64,000 nt of DNA from Wolbachia endosymbiont of Spodoptera picta (GTDB lineage: Bacteria; Pseudomonadota; Alphaproteobacteria; Rickettsiales; Anaplasmataceae): contig NZ_CP067976.1 in assembly GCF_018141665.1 (NCBI RefSeq), positions 310,001 to 374,000 on the forward strand, given 5' to 3'. Below, one piece after another: positions 18,824 through 28,207 of this stretch. The translations under genes were made by a program, and so were the position numbers. The notes beneath the pieces are model-generated. The model was given only the letters and a program-made list of their open reading frames with translations, was not told the DNA's origin and made no database searches. The first letter of the stretch is position 1. Each line of letters begins with the position of its first letter.

Positions 18824-19520
18824 TTGAGAATAAAAAAACTGTGGATAACTCTGAAAAAGATCAAAAAAGACATCAAAAAGAGTATGATTAGATTGAAATA
18901 TTTACAGAAAAACTTACTCAATTGATAAATATCTTAACGTTTTTTAAGAAAAGACAAATAGAGGGTCGTATTGGAGCTAAAGGTTGAAATTTTAAGTGTT
19001 TTTAAAGTAGCAATTTAATCTTAAAGAGGTACTTTAATAGTTCCTTTTAAGTACTAATCCGGAGGTTCAACAGGTTGTTGTTTAAAAGATTGGGAAATGT
19101 TTTTGTTAGTATTGAAAATTACATAATGTGTATTATGGAAAATATAAGAAACACAAGCTTTCAGCAAGAGAAAATGCAATTTTTGCTCTTCTAAAACAGC
19201 ATAAAAAAGTTCCTGTTGAACTCCCAGATTAGCATCCAAAAACACTCAAGTATTATTTTAAGAGTATTTAAAATCTTCACTTAAAGACCATTCCTTACTC
19301 CCTTATTAGCTCTTATTAGAAAAATATCAAAATCACAACTAAAAAAGATTAAAGTTGATATAATTTTTTAGAGTTGTCCACTTTATTATGAATCTCCGAA
19401 GTACTCATAATGCGTAAAATATGTATTTCTCTGGGTTATCAACTGAGTTATTCACAATACTGTGGATAACTATCACAAACACTTAAACAAGAAAAAGGGG
19501 CTTTTACTCGAATAGATATT
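18824..19520. other. 697-base gene-free region with DnaA-box-like sites
   Basis: No convincing gene in this AT-rich gap. It contains TGTGGATAA at 18840-18848 and an inverted pair, TTATTCACA at 19448-19456 and TGTGGATAA at 19461-19469, separated by four bases. All three fit the DnaA box consensus TTATNCACA on one or the other strand. They could be DnaA binding sites, a regulatory site for ygfZ or chance in AT-rich DNA. Confidence 0.45.
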
Positions 19521-20333
19521 TTATAACGTCTTAATACTAACTCCACCGACATATAAATTTGCGTGGCTTTTTCCAGTATTAAGCAATGCAAGTCCAATAT
19601 TGTCGACACTAGAGCGTAGTTCTCCTACTTCTTCATTATGTTCACTGATTACTTTAGTGCCAATATTTGGAAGTGCATTTTTTCCCTCAACAAGGTAAAG
19701 TTTCCTTCTGAATTTTTCTTGTCTGCTCATTCGATTTACAACTTCCTGACCTATATAGCACCCTTTATTAAAGCTTATACCATTTATCTTATCGATTAAA
19801 TATTGCAGCGGAAATGATGAATTTTGCACCATATCTTTTGCTCCATCTGGGACAAGGTTTTTAATTCTAACTTTTTCATACTGAATAAAATCTCCAACCG
19901 GTTCTTTTATTTCATCTTCATGTATGATCCTCATTCCTAGCAGCTTGTGCCTTGGATCTTGAAAAATAACTTGTGACTTACTACTACACTCCGTCAACTT
20001 AGCATCAAACAAAACTCCAACCTTATATAGTGAACTAATGTCTTTAATCCTCACTCTAAGGTAAGTTTTGAGCAAGTCTAATTTTTCAATTATTTGCTGT
20101 AGATGGGCATTTTCACACTCCAAATAAATATATTTATCATGCTCAATGAGGAAAAAATCGTACAGATATTTTCCCTGAGGGTTGAGTAATAAAGAGTAAA
20201 TTGCCTGCTGGCTACTTAGTTTATTAATATCATTTGTTATAACACCCTGAAGAAAATCTCTCGTATCTAGTCCGTATAAAGATATTAGACTACGGTTTGC
20301 TAGCGGTATGTAACCCATAAAACTTCTGTTCAA
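19521..20333 (-). CDS. ygfZ: YgfZ-type folate-binding protein (GcvT-like)
   Basis: A 270-residue protein of the YgfZ/IbaA57 family, a folate-dependent factor for assembly or repair of certain Fe-S proteins. The diagnostic KGCYIGQEVVNRM motif is present near residue 189, and the N-terminal RSLISLYGLDTRDFLQGVITND block is the usual family opening. Start ATG at 20333. It is divergent from groES, about 100 bases away. Confidence 0.92.
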   Translation of the reverse strand: MNRSFMGYIPLANRSLISLYGLDTRDFLQGVITNDINKLSSQQAIYSLLLNPQGKYLYDFFLIEHDKYIYLECENAHLQQIIEKLDLLKTYLRVRIKDISSLYKVGVLFDAKLTECSSKSQVIFQDPRHKLLGMRIIHEDEIKEPVGDFIQYEKVRIKNLVPDGAKDMVQNSSFPLQYLIDKINGISFNKGCYIGQEVVNRMSRQEKFRRKLYLVEGKNALPNIGTKVISEHNEEVGELRSSVDNIGLALLNTGKSHANLYVGGVSIKTL

Positions 20334-20363
20334 ACCTTAATTATACACTTTTACTAACTCCAA

Positions 20364-20397
20364 CCCTTGAAATGTAACCTTTAGATGACTACATAGA
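20364..20397 (+). promoter_or_regulatory. Candidate heat-shock (sigma-32) promoter of groESL
   Basis: CCCTTGAAA at 20364-20372 matches the extended sigma-32 -35 element. The partner is weaker: CTACATAGA at 20389-20397 only partly matches CCCCATNTA and the spacing (17) is longer than the usual 13-15. Position, about 35-65 bases ahead of groES, fits. Confidence 0.5.
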
Positions 20398-20430
20398 ATT
20401 ATAGGTTAATCTATTAATGAGGAAACATAA

Positions 20431-20721
20431 ATGTCAAGTGTAAATTTGAATGTATTAGATGATAACGTGCTAATAAAGCCTATTACTGAAGAAAAACAAG
20501 GTGGAATTGTACTACCATCAAGTGCTGAAAAGAAGCCTACTAAAGGTGAAGTTATAGCAATTGGTAGTGGTTCACGCAACTCAAGCGGAGAGCGTATAGC
20601 TTTAACTGTAAAAACTGGTGATAAGGTTTTCTACAGGCAGTGGGCTGGAACAGAAGTAGAGCATGATAATGAAAAGTATGTCGTGATGAAGGAGTCAGAC
20701 CTACTTGCTGTTATCAAGTAG
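20431..20721 (+). CDS. groES: Co-chaperonin GroES
   Basis: The 96-residue heptameric lid of the GroEL chaperonin. The N-terminal [21 protein letters not shown] contains the mobile loop (EKQGGIVLP) that contacts GroEL, and the protein ends [13 protein letters not shown], typical for the family. First gene of the groES-groEL operon, 89 bases from groEL. Confidence 0.98.
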
Positions 20722-20810
20722 GTATCCCTATTTTACTAAACTAATGCGCTATATAGTGCATTATGTATTTTAATATTCTAAATTTTTTATTAATTTAAGG
20801 AGTGATAAAA

Positions 20811-22469
20811 ATGGCTAACATAGTAGTATCAGGCGAACAGTTGCAAGAAGCCTTTCGTGAAGTTGCAGCAATGGTTGACTCAACGGTGGGAGCAACTGCA
20901 GGGCCTAGGGGAAATACAATAGGAATTAGCAAGCCATATGGTGGACCAGAGGTCACAAAGGATGGCTATAAGGTAATGAAAGGTATAAAGCCTGAAAAAC
21001 CATTACACTCTGCGATAGTAAGCACCATTGCTCAAAGTGCTTCTCAGTGTAATGACAAAGTTGGTGATGGTACCACAACATGCTCAATACTGACTAGCAA
21101 TATGATAATGGAAGCTTCAAAGTCAATTGCAGCTGGAAATGATCGTATTTGTATCAAAAATGGAATACAGAAGGCAAAAGATGTGATATTAAAGGAAATT
21201 ACATCAATGTCTCGCACAATTTCTTTAGAGAAAATGGATGAAGTTGCACAAGTTGCAATAATTTCTGCAAATGGTGATAAAGATATTGGTAATAGCATTG
21301 CTGATGCTGTTAAAAAGGTTGGAAAAGAAGGCGTCATCACTGTTGAAGAGAGTAAGGGTTCAAAAGAATTAGAAGTTGAACTTACAACTGGTATGCAGTT
21401 TGACCGTGGTTATCTCTCTCCATACTTTGTTACAAATAATGAAAAGATGAGCGTGGAGCTTGATGATCCATATTTGCTGATTACAGAAAAAAAACTTAAT
21501 ATTATTCAACCTTTACTTCCTATTCTTGAGGCTATTTTTAAGTCTGGTAAACCTTTGTTTATCATTGCAGAAGATGTTGAAGGTGAAGCATTAAGCACTT
21601 TAGTGATCAACAAATTACGTGGTCTAAAAGTTGCTGCAGTAAAAGCTCCAGGTTTTGGTGATAGGAGAAAGGAGATGCTCGAAGACATAGCAGCTTTAAC
21701 AGGTGCTAAGTATGTCATAAAAGATGAGCTTGGAATCAAGATGGAAGATTTGACTCTTGAAGATCTTGGTACTGCTAAAAATGTTAAAATCACTAAAGAC
21801 AATACCACAATTGTTAGTGAAGACAGCGACTGTGATAAACAAAACAGAGTAAATGCTAGAATTAACCAGATTAAATCTCAGATTGAAACTTCAACCTCTG
21901 ATTATGATAAAGAAAAGCTGAGAGAGCGTTTAGCGAAATTATCAGGCGGCGTTGCTGTGCTCAAAGTTGGTGGAGCAACCGAAGTAGAAGTAAAAGAACG
22001 CAGAGATAGAGTTGAAGATGCACTTCATGCAACAAGAGCTGCAATTGAAGAAGGGATAGTTCCAGGTGGAGGAGTTGCACTTCTTTACGCTGCATCTGCT
22101 CTTGACAAGCTAAAAGCTTCAAGCGATGAAGAGCAAATAGGTATCAACATTGTCAAAAAAGTTCTCAGTGCCCCAATCAAAAGATTGGTTAAAAATGCTG
22201 GTCTTGAATCTGCTGTTATAATTGACTATTTGATTAAGCAGAATGATAAAGAGCTTATATACAACGTTGAGGCTATGAACTACGCTAATGCATCAACAGC
22301 TGGTGTAATTGATCCGGCAAAAGTAGTTCGTATTGCTTTTGAAACGGCAGTGTCTGTAGCAAGCGCACTTATTACTACTGAATCTATGATAGTTGATCTA
22401 CCAAACAAAGAAGAAAATGCTTCATCACCTATGGGTGCAGGAGCAATGGGTGGAATGGGTGGATTCTAA
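20811..22469 (+). CDS. groL: Chaperonin GroEL
   Basis: The 552-residue chaperonin subunit. I chose ATG 20811 (MANIVVSGEQ) because an AAGGAG ribosome site lies at about 20798-20803, seven bases upstream, and the family begins here; the in-frame GTG at 20802 overlaps that site. The ATP-binding NDKVGDGTTT segment, the apical domain and the C-terminal GGMGG-type tail (MGAGAMGGMGGF) are intact. The tail is the disordered end inside the folding cavity. Confidence 0.98.
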   Translation: MANIVVSGEQLQEAFREVAAMVDSTVGATAGPRGNTIGISKPYGGPEVTKDGYKVMKGIKPEKPLHSAIVSTIAQSASQCNDKVGDGTTTCSILTSNMIMEASKSIAAGNDRICIKNGIQKAKDVILKEITSMSRTISLEKMDEVAQVAIISANGDKDIGNSIADAVKKVGKEGVITVEESKGSKELEVELTTGMQFDRGYLSPYFVTNNEKMSVELDDPYLLITEKKLNIIQPLLPILEAIFKSGKPLFIIAEDVEGEALSTLVINKLRGLKVAAVKAPGFGDRRKEMLEDIAALTGAKYVIKDELGIKMEDLTLEDLGTAKNVKITKDNTTIVSEDSDCDKQNRVNARINQIKSQIETSTSDYDKEKLRERLAKLSGGVAVLKVGGATEVEVKERRDRVEDALHATRAAIEEGIVPGGGVALLYAASALDKLKASSDEEQIGINIVKKVLSAPIKRLVKNAGLESAVIIDYLIKQNDKELIYNVEAMNYANASTAGVIDPAKVVRIAFETAVSVASALITTESMIVDLPNKEENASSPMGAGAMGGMGGF

Positions 22470-22480
22470 GTAAACAAGAG

Positions 22481-22502
22481 CCTTGGAGCAATTTCTCCAA
22501 GG
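22481..22502 (+). terminator. Hairpin terminator after groEL
   Basis: Perfect eight-base stem CCTTGGAG / CTCCAAGG with a six-base loop, 12 bases after the groEL stop, followed by TATCTTTCT. The T tract is interrupted. Confidence 0.7.
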
Positions 22503-22755
22503 TATCTTTCTAGTTCTAAAAAGTCTTACATTTATAAAGGAAATAAATTTGTGATTTTCTATGCAAAGCCACTACTATTTATATTTGTTACGTCTTTTTA
22601 ACATTATAACTGCTTAAAAATAAAAAAATAATATATGAAAGTTATAATTGCTAGTATATTTCTATTAGTAGAATATTATATTAACAAATGATTTATATAA
22701 TATTTTTATTATAATAGATAGAACTTAAATTATTTTCTTCATAAATAGAGTATTT

Positions 22756-24693
22756 ATGAAAATACGTATATACTCAATCCTACTTTTACTTTTTGCTTGC
22801 ACTCAATTGTGTGCTGAAGAAGAAGTTGCAAAATTTGATCTGCTCATTGGTAAGGTAAATAAAGCAAACCTCACCATTGAAGGCGCAATAAAGGTTACAA
22901 TAAAACCAGGTTGGCATATATATTACAAAGACCCTGGAGATTTCGGCCTTCCTACTTCCTTTGACTGTCAGGGTAACATATCAAATATAGATATTCATTG
23001 GCCTACTCCCAAGGAACATGAAGATAAAGTTGGGGAAGTTACATTTGTTAGTAACATATATGAAGATATGGTGTTATTTCCCTTTAAAACTAATATCATT
23101 CCAAATCAGAAATACGCTGATATTAACTTTCATATAAAGTACGCAATATGTAAAGATAGGTGTATCCCTAAAAATGCCGAGATAAAAACCAGTCAACCAC
23201 TAAAGGATTTTATGGATTCCGATATCAATAAACTCATAAATGAGTGGTATGAAAAACAGGATTTTAGCAGGCTTACTATAGCTTTTATAGTGTTACTTCT
23301 CATAAACAATAAGTTAGGTATTTTTCAATTTTTGCTATATACTCAAGTAAAAATCTCTCTTTTACAGATGGATACAGTAAAGTTTGTTTTATTACTGCCA
23401 ACAATACTACTCATAGTAGTTGCTGGTGTTTACCTATCGGTTAAACTAAAATGGTTACAGGTGTTTAGACTACCGTATGCCGTTTCACTTATTGGAGCTA
23501 AAAGAGGAGAAAATAAATTTTCTTCTATAGCCGCCCTGTTTACAATCTTAGGAGGAAATTTAGGAGTAGGAAACGTTTCAGGCACTGCTGTTGCTCTAAA
23601 AACCGGAGGACCAGGATCCATTCTATGGATGGCAATAATTATTGTTGTTACTTCTGTGATAAAATATGTTACTTGTTACCTAAGTATAAAAACCAGAAAA
23701 GAAAAAAATGGACGGTTTATAGGTGGACCTGTAGCCTACATGACTGATGCATTTAATTCTAGAAAAGCTACAGTTGTGTTTCTAGTTATTATGATGATGG
23801 TTTCAATAACAGTTGGTAACCTTGTTCAGGTAAATTCTCTATCAATACCACTCAGCATGGTAGATATACCTGTAGTCATTGGCGGCATTGTAATGGCCAT
23901 AATATTTTTTGTTGTTGCAGCTCTCAGCTTAAAAAAAATTAAAATTTTTATATCGGCTATGATACCGATAATGACGGTAAGTTACCTCACACTTTGCGGT
24001 ATCATATTATTTAAGTTTAGTGAAAATATTCTTCCTTCTCTAAAACTAATAACAAGCAATTTTTTTACAACTAGTAGCTTTAACTCTGGCTTATCTTTAG
24101 GTTTAATTTTAGAAATGTTGACTATTATTCAAGTAGGAACTCTGCGAGGTATTTTTGCAACAGATATAGGACTTGGCCTCGAAGGAATTGTACACTCCTC
24201 AATTACTCCTAAAAAAAATAACAATAAATTTATCATTGAACAGAGTCTAATCACAATAATATCTCCTTTTATAGTTGCACTCATAGTGTTCATTACAGCA
24301 ATGGTACTGCTTGTCACAGATTCTTGGATTACTGATTTAGAGAGCACTAACATGTGCATTTTTGCTTTTAGAAAAGCTATGAATTGGCCCTATACTGACT
24401 ATTTAATTATGGCTATAATGTTTTGTTTTGCCTTTACTACTATCTTTACTTGGTTTTTTTGTTCAAAACAAACAATACGCTATGTATCTATGGATAATAA
24501 ATACACTAAAATCTGGACTGTAGTTTTTACCTTAGTCATTCCATTTGGTGCAATCGGTGGAGTTAAGTTACTCTGGGATATCGCTGATATTTCAATTGCT
24601 GCTTTGCTGCTCATAAACATACTTGCTATACTCAAGCTCACTTCTCAAGATCCAGAAGTATTTACTATGAGTAGCAAATACTTGAAGTTGTAA
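22756..24693 (+). CDS. Fusion: DsbD-alpha-like periplasmic domain + alanine/sodium symporter (AGCS)
   Basis: The 645-residue protein starts with a signal peptide (1-20, ending QLCA), then a domain of about 150 residues resembling the N-terminal disulfide domain of DsbD/ScsB (PGWHIYYKDPGDFGLPTSFD near 51-70 and the Cys pair C132/C136 in YAICKDRCIP). After a hydrophobic segment (about 171-195), a complete AGCS amino-acid carrier begins near 205, with the family signature GGNLGVGNVSGTAVALKTGG from residue 266 and about ten further helices. AGCS proteins import alanine or glycine with sodium. The normal DsbD electron-relay membrane domain is absent. The join is in one uninterrupted frame. A Wolbachia-specific fusion is plausible; the role of the periplasmic domain is unknown. 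Confidence 0.82.
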   Translation: MKIRIYSILLLLFACTQLCAEEEVAKFDLLIGKVNKANLTIEGAIKVTIKPGWHIYYKDPGDFGLPTSFDCQGNISNIDIHWPTPKEHEDKVGEVTFVSNIYEDMVLFPFKTNIIPNQKYADINFHIKYAICKDRCIPKNAEIKTSQPLKDFMDSDINKLINEWYEKQDFSRLTIAFIVLLLINNKLGIFQFLLYTQVKISLLQMDTVKFVLLLPTILLIVVAGVYLSVKLKWLQVFRLPYAVSLIGAKRGENKFSSIAALFTILGGNLGVGNVSGTAVALKTGGPGSILWMAIIIVVTSVIKYVTCYLSIKTRKEKNGRFIGGPVAYMTDAFNSRKATVVFLVIMMMVSITVGNLVQVNSLSIPLSMVDIPVVIGGIVMAIIFFVVAALSLKKIKIFISAMIPIMTVSYLTLCGIILFKFSENILPSLKLITSNFFTTSSFNSGLSLGLILEMLTIIQVGTLRGIFATDIGLGLEGIVHSSITPKKNNNKFIIEQSLITIISPFIVALIVFITAMVLLVTDSWITDLESTNMCIFAFRKAMNWPYTDYLIMAIMFCFAFTTIFTWFFCSKQTIRYVSMDNKYTKIWTVVFTLVIPFGAIGGVKLLWDIADISIAALLLINILAILKLTSQDPEVFTMSSKYLKL

Positions 24694-24722
24694 AAACAGA
24701 GCTAAAGCAATATTTTAAGTTA

Positions 24723-24942
24723 TCATCCCAGTCTGGAATCCAGCCTTTCATGAACTTCATCAAAAATGTTATGTTTTAACATAATACTTTTATGCTCACT
24801 AACTGAGTGCCACTGGATCCCAGTGTCAGCTACTCAAATGACATATTTTTTGGTGAAAATTACTCTTATATTACAACGTTTGTAGTTATGAATTTGACTA
24901 TAGGATCAAGTCTAGAAAAATCTAGATTCCAGACTGGAATGA
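24723..24942. repeat. Palindromic intergenic repeat element
   Basis: The 18-base left arm (24723-24740, TCATCCCAGTCTGGAATC) is repeated inverted at 24925-24942 (GATTCCAGACTGGAATGA) with one mismatch. Between them lies a second short palindrome (CACTGGATCCCAGTG). The element fills most of the 390-base gap after the symporter gene and belongs to the same CTGGAATCCAG-type family as the elements at 44604 and 52964. Confidence 0.7.
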
Positions 24943-25085
24943 CAACTTAAATTGCTTGATGTGAACATAAAATAGCTCATGTCATCACGTTAGCAATACA
25001 ACTTCTTTAATAAAAACTAAATCAATTCCCGTAATAATTGTACTAGCTAAGGCTAAAAGGCAGAGGGTTATTAGTGAGGGAAAAT

Positions 25086-27326
25086 ATGAATACTCAAAGC
25101 ACACAACAATATCATGAATTCATTCGAGGATTTTTTACTTTATTCGATGAAATAAAAAAGGAAGACGACCCAATTTATAATTCCAGAGTTGGTTTTAATG
25201 CAGTAAAGTTTCTAATAAAGCACTCCATCTGGAATTTGGAGACAGATGAAGACAAAAATAAAGCTTATGAAGTTATTCTTCCAGAGCAGAACAAGATAAA
25301 GAAAGCCGAACAAAAGCTTGAAAGTGAAGTTAAAGCAAGGTTAAAAGAGTATGTTGATGATATCGCAGGAGTTTCAATATATGGCGATCACGCAAGTATT
25401 ACACTGGGAGATGACAAAAAAGAGTTTAAAATCAGCGAGTTTTTAAATAGTGACTTTTGTCAGAAGAAAGGAATTTCGGGATTTTCAACGCTGCATAGTG
25501 ATGGAAAGAGCGGAATGCACGGTTTTGTTGCCGAAGAAGGAGAGAAAAGAATAAGGCATTATGTTGTAACCGATGGTTCATATGAAATGACTTTGAATTG
25601 GCATGACAAAAATGGAAAAAAATGTACTATCAAAATCAAGATTGATAAAGATGGTGTAGATCTTACTGAACGTAATGGTGTTGCTGAGGAACAATTAAAA
25701 GCAAACACAGATGTAAAAATAGGTGGCTTATTCCTATATCAAATACAATTCAAGGAGAAAGGACAAGAACAAGAGAATCAACAATCATCTGAAACTTTCA
25801 TAGAAAGTGATATCAGTAAAGGTGTTGGCGTTCAAGCTACTCAAGATCAAGAAGTTGAGTTTAAGCATGCAACGACTAGCACTACAAATTCTAATAACGC
25901 ATCTGCTAAAAAGATTCCACCGTCACTGCCACCTAGAGCTAGTTCATTACCTAATAATCAGAAAAAAGATGAGTATCAGCCAATACGGATTAATAGTAGA
26001 AATAACTACAATTCTCCATATTCTGATGCTTCTTCAAGCAGTACTATTTTCACCAAGTCTGTAATCTACAATCAAGATAATACACAAGAGGATGAACGGT
26101 ATGACAATCCTACATTTGCTACATTTGGATATGCTGTACCTGGAAGCCGAAAATCAGATGAAAGTGAGCAAATATCTAATAACCGGCAAAAAGGTGCAAT
26201 TTTTGATCCTACAGCTACTGAAAGCGCTGCACCAGCACAAGACGTTGCATTCAAAAAAGTTAAAGAATCACGCAATACTGGAAATAAGCAACCACTAAAT
26301 AATGTAGCTTCGATTCTTGCATGGAAAGCAAAAAATGAGTTATTACGTAGTGAAAGTGAGTATGATGAAGAATTTTCTGACTTCGAAGATGGTTGGAGCG
26401 ATAACGAAGATGAGTATATAACGCTTTCAAATCCTCAATCAGATTATAAACAAGAAAAAGATTATCTTAGCACTAAGGAAAACGAAGAAAGAGGAAACGA
26501 TAAACAAAAAGAAACCGAAGATAAATTACAAGAAAATGAATCTCTAGAATATAGCTCAACAGACATAAAAACAAACGATTCGGGCTATTCATCTCCAACT
26601 CACTCTAATCATGAAAAATCTCGAGTAAATTCTGGACAGTTAAAAGCGAGCCTAATGAATGTTGAACAAAGAGATGATACCCTACTTACGGAATTTACCA
26701 GTAAGTTGGATAAAGAAACTCAGAAATTCCTGCTAAAACCAGTAAATCAAAAGAAAATGAGTGGGCAAACAAAAGAACATTTATTAGCAGCTGGATTGCT
26801 AAAAGACAATGCAGCGGAGAAAGAAATAAACGACTCAGGTTACTCATCTCCAACTTACACTAGCCACTATAATTTTCAGGTCAATTCTGAGCAATTAGAG
26901 AAGAGATTAGAAACCATTGAGCCAAAAGATACATTGGAAAAATTGAATAAAGGATTGAGAGAACCTTCACACCAGGCTACTAAAGATTTATTCTCAGAAA
27001 GTATGTTGAAAGAAATAAAAGAAGGTAAAAAATATGACCCTGTACGTAAGTTATTAGAAAGAAAAGTGGCAGAACAAGAAGCAGAACAAGAAAATGATAA
27101 TACTAATCTGACTATAGACAAAAATAGCGAACTATATAAATTGCTAGAAAAAGATGCAGCACAACTGAAAGCTGGAATAGTAGAAGAGGAAAGAAAAGAT
27201 ACTTTAACAGAACGCAATGATAGTCCTGATCGCAATAGAATTGCATTAGCAAATAGAAATAGAATATGGGCTAAACTTATTGCTGAAGAAAAACAAAAAA
27301 AGGACAATGGTATTAGTATAGGTTAA
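25086..27326 (+). CDS. Large hydrophilic effector-like protein with DSGYSS repeats
   Basis: No known family. 746 residues from the ATG at 25086; a GTG at 25074 with its own AGAGG site would add four (numbering below counts from that GTG). Residues 1-200 form a globular region shared with the broken gene at 28208-30233. The rest is low-complexity and acidic. It contains PSLPPR (283-288, an SH3-ligand pattern), YDNPTFATFGY (343-353), an acidic patch near 428-450, and two copies of NDSGYSSPT (501-509, 586-594), each followed by VNSxQL about 10 residues on. The final 150 residues are helical and charged. No signal peptide or membrane segment. A host-delivered protein is my inference. The 3-prime end overlaps convergent maf by 14 bases. 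Confidence 0.75.
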   Translation: MNTQSTQQYHEFIRGFFTLFDEIKKEDDPIYNSRVGFNAVKFLIKHSIWNLETDEDKNKAYEVILPEQNKIKKAEQKLESEVKARLKEYVDDIAGVSIYGDHASITLGDDKKEFKISEFLNSDFCQKKGISGFSTLHSDGKSGMHGFVAEEGEKRIRHYVVTDGSYEMTLNWHDKNGKKCTIKIKIDKDGVDLTERNGVAEEQLKANTDVKIGGLFLYQIQFKEKGQEQENQQSSETFIESDISKGVGVQATQDQEVEFKHATTSTTNSNNASAKKIPPSLPPRASSLPNNQKKDEYQPIRINSRNNYNSPYSDASSSSTIFTKSVIYNQDNTQEDERYDNPTFATFGYAVPGSRKSDESEQISNNRQKGAIFDPTATESAAPAQDVAFKKVKESRNTGNKQPLNNVASILAWKAKNELLRSESEYDEEFSDFEDGWSDNEDEYITLSNPQSDYKQEKDYLSTKENEERGNDKQKETEDKLQENESLEYSSTDIKTNDSGYSSPTHSNHEKSRVNSGQLKASLMNVEQRDDTLLTEFTSKLDKETQKFLLKPVNQKKMSGQTKEHLLAAGLLKDNAAEKEINDSGYSSPTYTSHYNFQVNSEQLEKRLETIEPKDTLEKLNKGLREPSHQATKDLFSESMLKEIKEGKKYDPVRKLLERKVAEQEAEQENDNTNLTIDKNSELYKLLEKDAAQLKAGIVEEERKDTLTERNDSPDRNRIALANRNRIWAKLIAEEKQKKDNGISIG

Positions 27327-27903
27327 AGTAATTACTTAGCAAGCAATGGGTTTCATGTAATGGTAACCCTATTACAGAAGAGTATGAGCCACGTAAAAAT
27401 AATACAAACATTCCTGCAAGACCTTGTATGTTGCACCCCCCTGCCCTGTTTTTCCACTCTTCTGATGCTAAATAATATTTAATTTCTTGTTCGCTGAGAC
27501 GCTTAAATTTCACTATTGTAACTACAGTCCTAATATGCTGTTTAGATTGATCAGGAGTTAATAAACACACACTGGTGTATACTCTATGCCTTCTTCCTGA
27601 TAACAAGCGAACGCATTTTTCTGCTTGCTCAACGTTTTCAGCTTTGAGCAGTATCCTTCTACCACAAGCAACAACTGTATCAACACCAAGCACAAAGTAA
27701 TTTAGATTTGCACTTTGTATTTTCTCGGCTTTACTTTTTGCCATACGGATTGAGTAATCTTTTGGCAGCTCTTTCTTCAAAGGCGATTCATCTGTATCTG
27801 CTGGCAAAACTAAACCTGGCTTAATATTTATTTGTTTTAGTAAGGCTACTCGCCTTTCTGATGATGAAGCAAGAATAAGATTATCTAGAGATTGTTCTAT
27901 CAC
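27313..27903 (-). CDS. maf: Maf-like nucleotide pyrophosphatase
   Basis: House-cleaning pyrophosphatase acting on non-canonical nucleotides, of the Maf/YhdE family. N-terminal LILASSSERRVALLKQI matches the family LASxSPRRxxLL motif (Ser-Glu here instead of Ser-Pro), followed by ADTDESPL, AKSKAEKI, VLGVDTVVACG with the catalytic Asp, and LLSGRRHRVYTSV. Length 196 is typical. Its ATG overlaps the infA stop by four bases, indicating translational coupling. Confidence 0.92.
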   Translation of the reverse strand: MIEQSLDNLILASSSERRVALLKQINIKPGLVLPADTDESPLKKELPKDYSIRMAKSKAEKIQSANLNYFVLGVDTVVACGRRILLKAENVEQAEKCVRLLSGRRHRVYTSVCLLTPDQSKQHIRTVVTIVKFKRLSEQEIKYYLASEEWKNRAGGCNIQGLAGMFVLFLRGSYSSVIGLPLHETHCLLSNYFNLY

Positions 27904-28136
27904 TTGAGCCTTTTTATTATCCTACCCTTTCTTGCATTCCTATCATAAATACTCATCTCAACTAACACTCTATCGCCTATAATGATACGTATTTTACTTC
28001 TTCTCACTCTTCCTGATACATGACAGATAATCTCATGTTCATTGTCCAGCTTCACTCTAAATTCTGCTGCAGGTAGTAAAGCAGTTACTGCCCCTTCCAC
28101 TTCAAAAATTGTTTTTGATTTGTCTTCTTTTATCAT
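27900..28136 (-). CDS. infA: Translation initiation factor IF-1
   Basis: A 78-residue S1/OB-fold protein that binds the ribosomal A site during initiation. Typical blocks: FEVEGAVTALLPAAEFRVKLDNE, ICHVSGRVRRSKIRI and VLVEMSIYD. First gene of an infA-maf pair with a four-base overlap, as in many alphaproteobacteria. Confidence 0.95.
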   Translation of the reverse strand: MIKEDKSKTIFEVEGAVTALLPAAEFRVKLDNEHEIICHVSGRVRRSKIRIIIGDRVLVEMSIYDRNARKGRIIKRLK

Positions 28137-28207
28137 TGTCGTATTATAATTTAATAATCTTTTTCAGTCTACTATAGATTTTAAATTATTATCAATACAG
28201 GAGATTT

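Noticed and set aside
19054..19245. 63-codon minus-strand open frame in the gap before ygfZ
   Set aside because: No usable start context and no recognisable pattern; the gap looks non-coding.
24694..25073. CRISPR array, because of repeated CTGGAATCC units
   Set aside because: Units are inverted arms of a palindrome, not regularly spaced direct repeats; no cas gene is present anywhere in the window.
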